In this document: piece by piece, positions 58,855 through 64,000 of the stretch
Numbering within the stretch: the stretch's first letter is position 1
Layout: every line of letters begins with the position of its first letter
Assembly (NCBI GenBank): GCA_028673005.1
Contig: CM054114.1
Span: forward strand, 24,705,369-24,769,368
Length of the DNA: 64,000 bases
Direction: 5' to 3'
Source of the DNA: Tanypteryx hageni
Taxonomy: Eukaryota > Arthropoda > Insecta > Odonata > Petaluridae
The notes under the pieces: model-generated
Seen by the model: the letters and a program-made list of their open reading frames with translations, nothing else
Database searches by the model: none
Told to the model about the DNA's origin: nothing
Translations under genes and position numbers: made by a program

Positions 58855-59590
58855 TAAATATAATACCTACATAATATAAAAAACTAAAAATACGCAATAA
58901 TACATATCCACCTAATTTTAATAAAACCCCTGCTAAAATTATAGAACCAGATACAGGGGCTTCAACATGAGACTTAGGTAATCATAAATGAAAAATGAAC
59001 ATAGGTATTTTTACTAAAAAAGCAAAAATTAAAGAAATATATAAATAAAAACTAAAATTAAATTGTTGAATAGAAAAAAACAAAAATATTTCATGTATCA
59101 AAAGAATAATAAATATTAAAGATAGAAATTAATAAGGGTAATGAAGCAAATAAAGTATAAAACAACAAATAAATTCCTGCTTGTATACGTTCAGGTTGAT
59201 AACCTCAACCTAAAATCAAAAAGAATGTGGGAATTAATGATCTTTAAAAAAAGAAATAAAATATAAAAAGTCTATTTCTTATAAAAGTTAATATTAAAAA
59301 TATCAACAAAAAAATATTTGTTAATATAAATAAAATAATAAAATTTTTATTTATATAATAGATATTATAGCCAATAACATTAAACAACAAATCCAAAATC
59401 TAAGTAAAATTAATCCATATCTTAAAACATCCTCACCCAAATAATAACCCATATTACAAAAATAAGAAGTTATATATCCTTCAACCAAAAAAAGGAAAGA
59501 ACCTAAAAACAATAAACAAACTATATTTCAATAACTAGCTAAAAAGGACAAGGGGATCAAAAAGATTACAAACAAAATAAATTTTAACAT
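58855..59590 (-). pseudogene. nad4: nad4 N-terminal half, extra stop (copy 16)
   Basis: Phe subfamily with Glu to TAA. Private aatacatatcc for aatccatatcc near 58900. Confidence 0.9.
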
Positions 59591-59878
59591 TGAAGTATAT
59601 TAAAAGCACTAAAATAATCATTACCATAAGTACCAATTATTGAAACCAAAATAGAAAGACCTAAAGCACCCTCACAAACACCAAAATTCAAAAAATATAT
59701 TAAAAAATATAAATCATAAAATTCCCATAAAAGAATAAAAAACAAGAAATAAAATAAACTAAGAACAATAAATTCCAATCTTAATAAAGTTGAAAGTAAG
59801 TGTTTACGCTTAGAAATGAAAGCCCAAACTCCCCCTCCAGCAAGCACAAAAAAAAACAAAATAATAAAAGGTTAACAT
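59584..59878 (-). pseudogene. nad4L: nad4L, 9-A (copy 16)
   Basis: SKRKH with NDYF. Confidence 0.9.
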
Positions 59879-59880
59879 TA

Positions 59881-59946
59881 GTTTCAGTAGTTTATAAAAA
59901 CATTGGTCTTGTAAACCAAAATAGGGATATTAAATCCCCTAAAACT
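59881..59946 (+). tRNA. trnT: tRNA-Thr (TGT), copy 16
   Basis: As copy 1. Confidence 0.87.
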
Positions 59947-59982
59947 CTTAATATTTAATACCCCCCCCCATTAATTATTAAT

Positions 59983-60048
59983 CAGAGAAGAACTCCATAC
60001 AATCATCATTAATCTCCAAAATTAATATCTTAATTAAACTATTCTCTG
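59983..60048 (-). tRNA. trnP: tRNA-Pro (TGG), copy 16
   Basis: As copy 1. Confidence 0.85.
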
Positions 60049-60049
60049 T

Positions 60050-60720
60050 ATCAGACAAATTCTTTATATATTTCTAGCAGCATTAAATAATTTTCTATTT
60101 ACTAAAATAAATCACCCTATAAATATAGGTATTATTTTACTATTACAAACATTATTAATATGTTTAGTAACAGGTTGTATATCCCAAACAGCCTGATTTT
60201 CATATATTTTATTTCTTGTTTTTTTGGGTGGCATACTAGTTCTTTTTATTTATATAACAAGAATTGCTTCAAATGAAATTTTTCAAAAAAGAAATTATTT
60301 ATTATTATATATATTATTTTCAACAATTTCTTTTATTATTTTATTATTTATTTTATTTATAGATCCTGTAATAACATCTTTTAATAGAACTGGTGAAACT
60401 TTATCATTTATAAGAATTATTTTAATTGTTATCACCACTGTAATTATATCAATTTCATCTTTTATTTCCAAAAAATCCGTAATTGACCGAGAAAAAATAT
60501 CTCCATTTGAATGCGGATTTGATCCATTTACAACTGCAGGAATTCCCTTCTCTTTACGATTCTTCTTAATTGCAGTAATCTTCTTAATTTTTAATGTAGA
60601 AATTGCCTTATTATTACCAATAATAATAGTAATATAAGAATATCAAATATCAAAACTTGAATATGAATTTCAAGAATCTTTTTTATTATTTTATTACTGG
60701 GATTATATCATGAATGAAAT
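60050..60720 (+). pseudogene. nad6-nad3 chimera (copy 16)
   Basis: Gly in TTAGIP, no TGA in nad3. Confidence 0.9.
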
Positions 60721-60855
60721 TGTACAATTGTATCCTGTGGCGTCTGTGTTGCAGTATCACTTCCAAACTCACTATAATCTACTGATAACGGCGAAAAGTT
60801 ATAAACAGAAATTTCAGTTACTCAATCTAAAATTACAGCTTATTTTGTGAACTGA
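60721..60855. other. 135-bp spacer, copy 16
   Basis: Same as 1313-1447. Confidence 0.75.
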
Positions 60856-62733
60856 CCTAGGTACTGCCGACCCTCAAGAGAATCATATTTACTGCCGCCC
60901 CTTAAGAGAATCCTAGGTACTGCCGCGTTTTTAAGAGAATACTATGTACTACCGCCCCTTAAGAGAATCCTAGGTACTGCCGCCCCTAAAGAGAATCCTA
61001 GGTACCGCCGCCCCTTAAGAGAATCCTAGGTACTGCCGACCCTTAAGAGAATCCCAGGTACTGTCGCCCCTTAAGAGAATCCTAGTTACTGCCGCCCCTT
61101 AAGAGAATCCTAGGTACTGCAGCCCCTTAAGAGAATCCTAGGTACTGCCGCCCCTTAAGAGAATCCTAGTTACTGACGCCCCTTAAGAGAATCCTAGGTA
61201 CTGCCGCCCCTTAAGAGAATCCTTGGTACTGCCGCCCCTTAAGAGAATCCCAGGTACTTTCGCCCCTTAAGAGAATCCTAGTTACTGCAGCCCCTTAAGA
61301 GAATCCTAGGTACTGTCGCCCCTTAAGAGAATCCTAGGTACCGCCGCCCCTTAAGAGAATCCTAGGTACTGCCGACCCTTAAGAGAATCCCAGGTACTGT
61401 CGCCCCTTAAGAGAATCCTAGTTACTGCCGCCCCTTAAGAGAATCCTAGGTACTGCAGCCCCTTAAGAGAATCCTAGGTACTGCCGCCCCTTAAGAGAAT
61501 CCTAGTTACTGACGCCCCTTAAGAGAATCCTAGGTACTGCCGCCCCTTAAGAGAATCCTTGGTACTGCCGCCCCTTAAGAGAATCCCAGGTACTGTCGCC
61601 CCTTAAGAGAATCCTAGTTACTGCAGCCCCTTAAGAGAATCCTAGGTACTGCCGCCCCTTAAGAGAATCCTAGTTACTGACGCCCCTTAAGAGAATCCTA
61701 GGTACTGCCGCCCCTTAAGAGAATCCTTGGTACTGCCGCCCCTTAAGAGAATCCCAGGTACTGTCGCCCCTTAAGAGAATCCTAGTTACTGCCGCCCCTT
61801 AAGAGAATCCTAGGTACTGCCGCCCCTTAAGAGAATCCCAGTTACTGCCGCCCCTTAAGAGAATCCTAGGTACTGCCGCCCCTTAAGAGAATCCTAGGTA
61901 CCGCCGCCCCTTAAGAGAATCCTAGGTACTGCCGCCCCTTAAGAGAATCCCAGGTACTGTCGCCCCTTAAGAGAATCCTAGTTACTGCCGCCCCTTAAGA
62001 GAATCCTAGGTACTGCAGCCCCTTAAGAGAATCCTAGGTACTGTCGCCCCTTAAGAGAATCCTAGTTACTGCCGCCCCTTAAGAGAATCCTAGGTACTGC
62101 CGCCCCTTAAGAGATTCCTTGGTACTGCCGCCCCTTAAGAGAATCCCAGGTACTGTCGCCCCTTAAGAGAATCCTAGTTACTGCCGCCCATTAAGAGAAT
62201 CCTAGGTACTGCCGGCCTTTAAGAGAATCCCAGTTACTGCCGCCCCTTAAGAGAATCCCAGTTACTGCCGCCCCTTAAGAGAATCCTAGTGACTGCCGCC
62301 CCTTATGAGAATCCTAGGTACTGCAGCCCCTTAAGAGAATCCTAGGTACTGCCGCCCCTTAAGAGAATCCTAGGTACTGCCGCCCCTTAAGAGAATCCTA
62401 GGTACTGCAGCCCCTTAAGAGAATCCCATTTACTGCCGCCCCTTAAGAGAATCCTAGGTACTGCCGCCCCTTAAGAGAATCCTAGTTACTGCCGCCCCTT
62501 AAGAGAATTCTAGGTACAGCCGCCCCTTAAGAGAATCCTAGGTACTGCCGCCCCTTAAGAGAATCCTAGGTACTGCCGCCCCTTAAGAGAATCCTAGGTA
62601 CTGCCGCCCCTTAAGAGAATCCTAGGTACTGCCGCCTTTTTAAGAGAATACTATGTACTACCGCCCCTTAAGAGAATCCTAGGTACTGCCGCCCCTAAAG
62701 AGAATCCTAGGTACCGCCGCCCCTTAAGAGAAT
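60856..62733. repeat. 28-bp minisatellite array 16 (1,878 bp)
   Basis: Combines the tactttcgcc variant (near 61257) with the distal end typical of arrays 2 and 12, so it is mosaic. Private gccggccttt near 62212. Confidence 0.95.
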
Positions 62734-63469
62734 TAAATATAATACCTACATAATATAAAAAACTAAAAATACGCAATAATCCATATCCACCTAATTTTAA
62801 TAAAACCCCTGCTAAAATTATAGAACCAGATACAGGGGCTTCAACATGAGACTTAGGTAATCATAAATGAAAAATGAACATAGGTATTTTTACTAAAAAA
62901 GCAAAAATTAAAGAAATATATAAATAAAAACTAAAATTATATTGTTGAATAGAAAAAAACAAAAATATTTCATGTATCAAAAGAATAATAAATATTAAAG
63001 ATAGAAATTAATAAGGGTAATGAAGCAAATAAAGTATAAAACAACAAATAAATTCCTGCTTGTATACGTTCAGGTTGATAACCTCAACCTAAAATCAAAA
63101 AGAATGTGGGAATTAATGATCTTTCAAAAAAGAAATAAAATATAAAAAGTCTATTTCTTATAAAAGTTAATATTAAAAATATCAACAAAAAAATATTTGT
63201 TAATATAAATAAAATAATAAAATTTTTATTTATATAATAGATATTATAGCCAATAACATTAAACAACAAATCCAAAATCTAAGTAAAATTAATCCATATC
63301 TTAAAACATCCTCACCCAAATAATAACCCATATTACAAAAATAAGAAGTTATATATCCTTCAACCAAAAAAAGGAAAGAACCTAAAAACAATAAACAAAC
63401 TATATTTCAATAACTAGCTAAAAAGGACAAGGGGATCAAAAAGATTACAAACAAAATAAATTTTAACAT
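62734..63469 (-). pseudogene. nad4: nad4 N-terminal half (copy 17)
   Basis: Tyr subfamily with the Glu codon kept; shifted-frame open segment at 63084-63275. Fixed codon-80 lesion present. Confidence 0.9.
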
Positions 63470-63757
63470 TGAAGTATATTAAAAGCACTAAAAAAATCAT
63501 TACCATAAGTACCAATTATTGAAACCAAAATAGAAAGACCTAAAGCACCCTCACAAACACCAAAATTCAAAAAATATATTAAAAAATATAAATCATAAAA
63601 TTCCCATAAAAGAATAAAAAACAAGAAATAAAATAAACTAAGAACAATAAATTCCAATCTTAATAAAGTTGAAAGTAAGTGTTTACGCTTAGAAATGAAA
63701 GCCCAAACTCCCCCTCCAGCAAGCACAAAAAAAAACAAAATAATAAAAGGTTAACAT
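63463..63757 (-). pseudogene. nad4L: nad4L, 9-A (copy 17)
   Basis: SKRKH and NDFF form, frameshifted start. Confidence 0.9.
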
Positions 63758-63759
63758 TA

Positions 63760-63825
63760 GTTTCAGTAGTTTATAAAAACATTGGTCTTGTAAACCAAAA
63801 TAGGGATATTAAATCCCCTAAAACT
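63760..63825 (+). tRNA. trnT: tRNA-Thr (TGT), copy 17
   Basis: As copy 1. Confidence 0.87.
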
Positions 63826-63860
63826 CTTAATATTTAATACCCCCCCCATTAATTATTAAT

Positions 63861-63926
63861 CAGAGAAGAACTCCATACAATCATCATTAATCTCCAAAAT
63901 TAATATCTTAATTAAACTATTCTCTG
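63861..63926 (-). tRNA. trnP: tRNA-Pro (TGG), copy 17
   Basis: As copy 1; 8-C run. Confidence 0.85.
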
Positions 63927-63927
63927 T

Positions 63928-64000
63928 ATCAGACAAATTCTTTATATATTTCTAGCAGCATTAAATAATTTTCTATTTACTAAAATAAATCACCCTATAA
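63928..64000 (+). pseudogene. nad6: nad6 5' end, copy 17 (cut by window edge)
   Basis: First 24 codons of the nad6 part, from ATC at 63928; the window ends before the nad3 junction, so its chimeric state cannot be seen but is expected. Confidence 0.8.

Larger units (their letters stand above)
1..64000. repeat. Mitochondrial-derived satellite array, 17 block copies
   Basis: The whole window is a head-to-tail array of one composite unit: mitochondrial block of about 1.87 kb, 135-bp spacer, 28-bp minisatellite array. Successive nad4L landmarks (174, 5460, 9341, 13190, 17042, 20889, 24739, 28586, 32436, 35951, 39466, 44552, 48431, 52283, 55791, 59584, 63463) give unit lengths of 5286, 3881, 3849, 3852, 3847, 3850, 3847, 3850, 3515, 3515, 5086, 3879, 3852, 3508, 3793 and 3879 bp. 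All copies have the same orientation. Differences between mitochondrial blocks are few substitutions, homopolymer length changes and indels of 1-3 bp; nearly all length variation lies in the minisatellite. Nuclear location is inferred from the decayed genes and the minisatellite. Confidence 0.93.

Noticed and set aside
1448..62733. G-quadruplex-forming array on the minus strand
   Set aside because: There is usually only one G run of four per 28 bp; the loops would be about 24 bases, too long for a convincing quadruplex.
1..64000. A functional mitochondrial genome or mitochondrial control region repeat
   Set aside because: nad4, nad6 and nad3 are truncated or frameshifted in all copies and no intact large gene, rRNA or cob/cox gene occurs. 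I keep aberrant mtDNA as a minor alternative.
1..64000. Transposon-driven amplification
   Set aside because: No transposase, reverse transcriptase, terminal inverted repeats or target-site duplications are visible at unit borders; head-to-tail tandem order fits unequal exchange or rolling-circle amplification better.
1..64000. Assembly artefact that repeats one unit
   Set aside because: Units differ in linked substitutions, array lengths and junctions, and markers alternate in order, so they are not one duplicated sequence. Exact copy number and homopolymer lengths may still be wrong.

Overview
The window is one continuous tandem array with no unique flank. Seventeen copies of an arthropod-type mitochondrial fragment alternate with sixteen arrays of a 28-bp GC-richer minisatellite. 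Each mitochondrial block runs, in plus coordinates: 5' half of nad4 (minus strand), nad4L (minus), trnT (plus), trnP (minus), 5' two thirds of nad6 (plus) joined to most of nad3 (plus), then a 135-bp spacer of unknown origin. The order nad4(-)/nad4L(-)/trnT(+)/trnP(-)/nad6(+) is the arthropod ground pattern. The proteins make sense only with the invertebrate mitochondrial code (TGA = Trp, AGA = Ser, ATA = Met). The source is therefore an arthropod, probably an insect or other pancrustacean; I cannot name the species.

I read this as a nuclear satellite built from a mitochondrial insertion (NUMT satellite), not a working mitochondrial genome. nad4 carries the same frameshift and stop in all sixteen copies that cover the site. 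nad3 carries the same frameshift near its 3' end in every copy reaching it. nad4, nad6 and nad3 are truncated, nad6 is fused to nad3 instead of preceding cob, and about half the DNA is a minisatellite. An aberrant mtDNA molecule or an assembly artefact is not excluded by sequence alone.

Layout: mitochondrial blocks lie at 1-1312 (cut by the window edge), 4732-6598, 8612-10476, 12461-14328, 16313-18178, 20163-22025, 24010-25875, 27860-29722, 31707-33572, 35222-37087, 38737-40603, 43821-45688, 47702-49568, 51554-53419, 55065-56925, 58855-60720 and 62734-64000 (cut). A 135-bp spacer and a minisatellite array of 1.5-3.3 kb follow each of the first sixteen. Arrays total about 31.3 kb, roughly 1,100 repeats of 28 bp.

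The organisation is nested: 28 bp, then a 12-repeat cassette of 336 bp, then a 3.5-5.3 kb unit (mostly 3.85 kb), then a 7,697-bp dimer with alternating lesions (17042-32435). The far part of the window shows a different two-subfamily alternation (copies 11-17). Array lengths differ by near multiples of 28 bp, and two arrays (1448-4731 and 40739-43820) are almost double length. These patterns point to unequal exchange and homogenisation. No transposase, reverse transcriptase, integrase, CRISPR locus, bacterial gene or recognisable nuclear gene is present. I see no evidence that any reading frame here makes protein.
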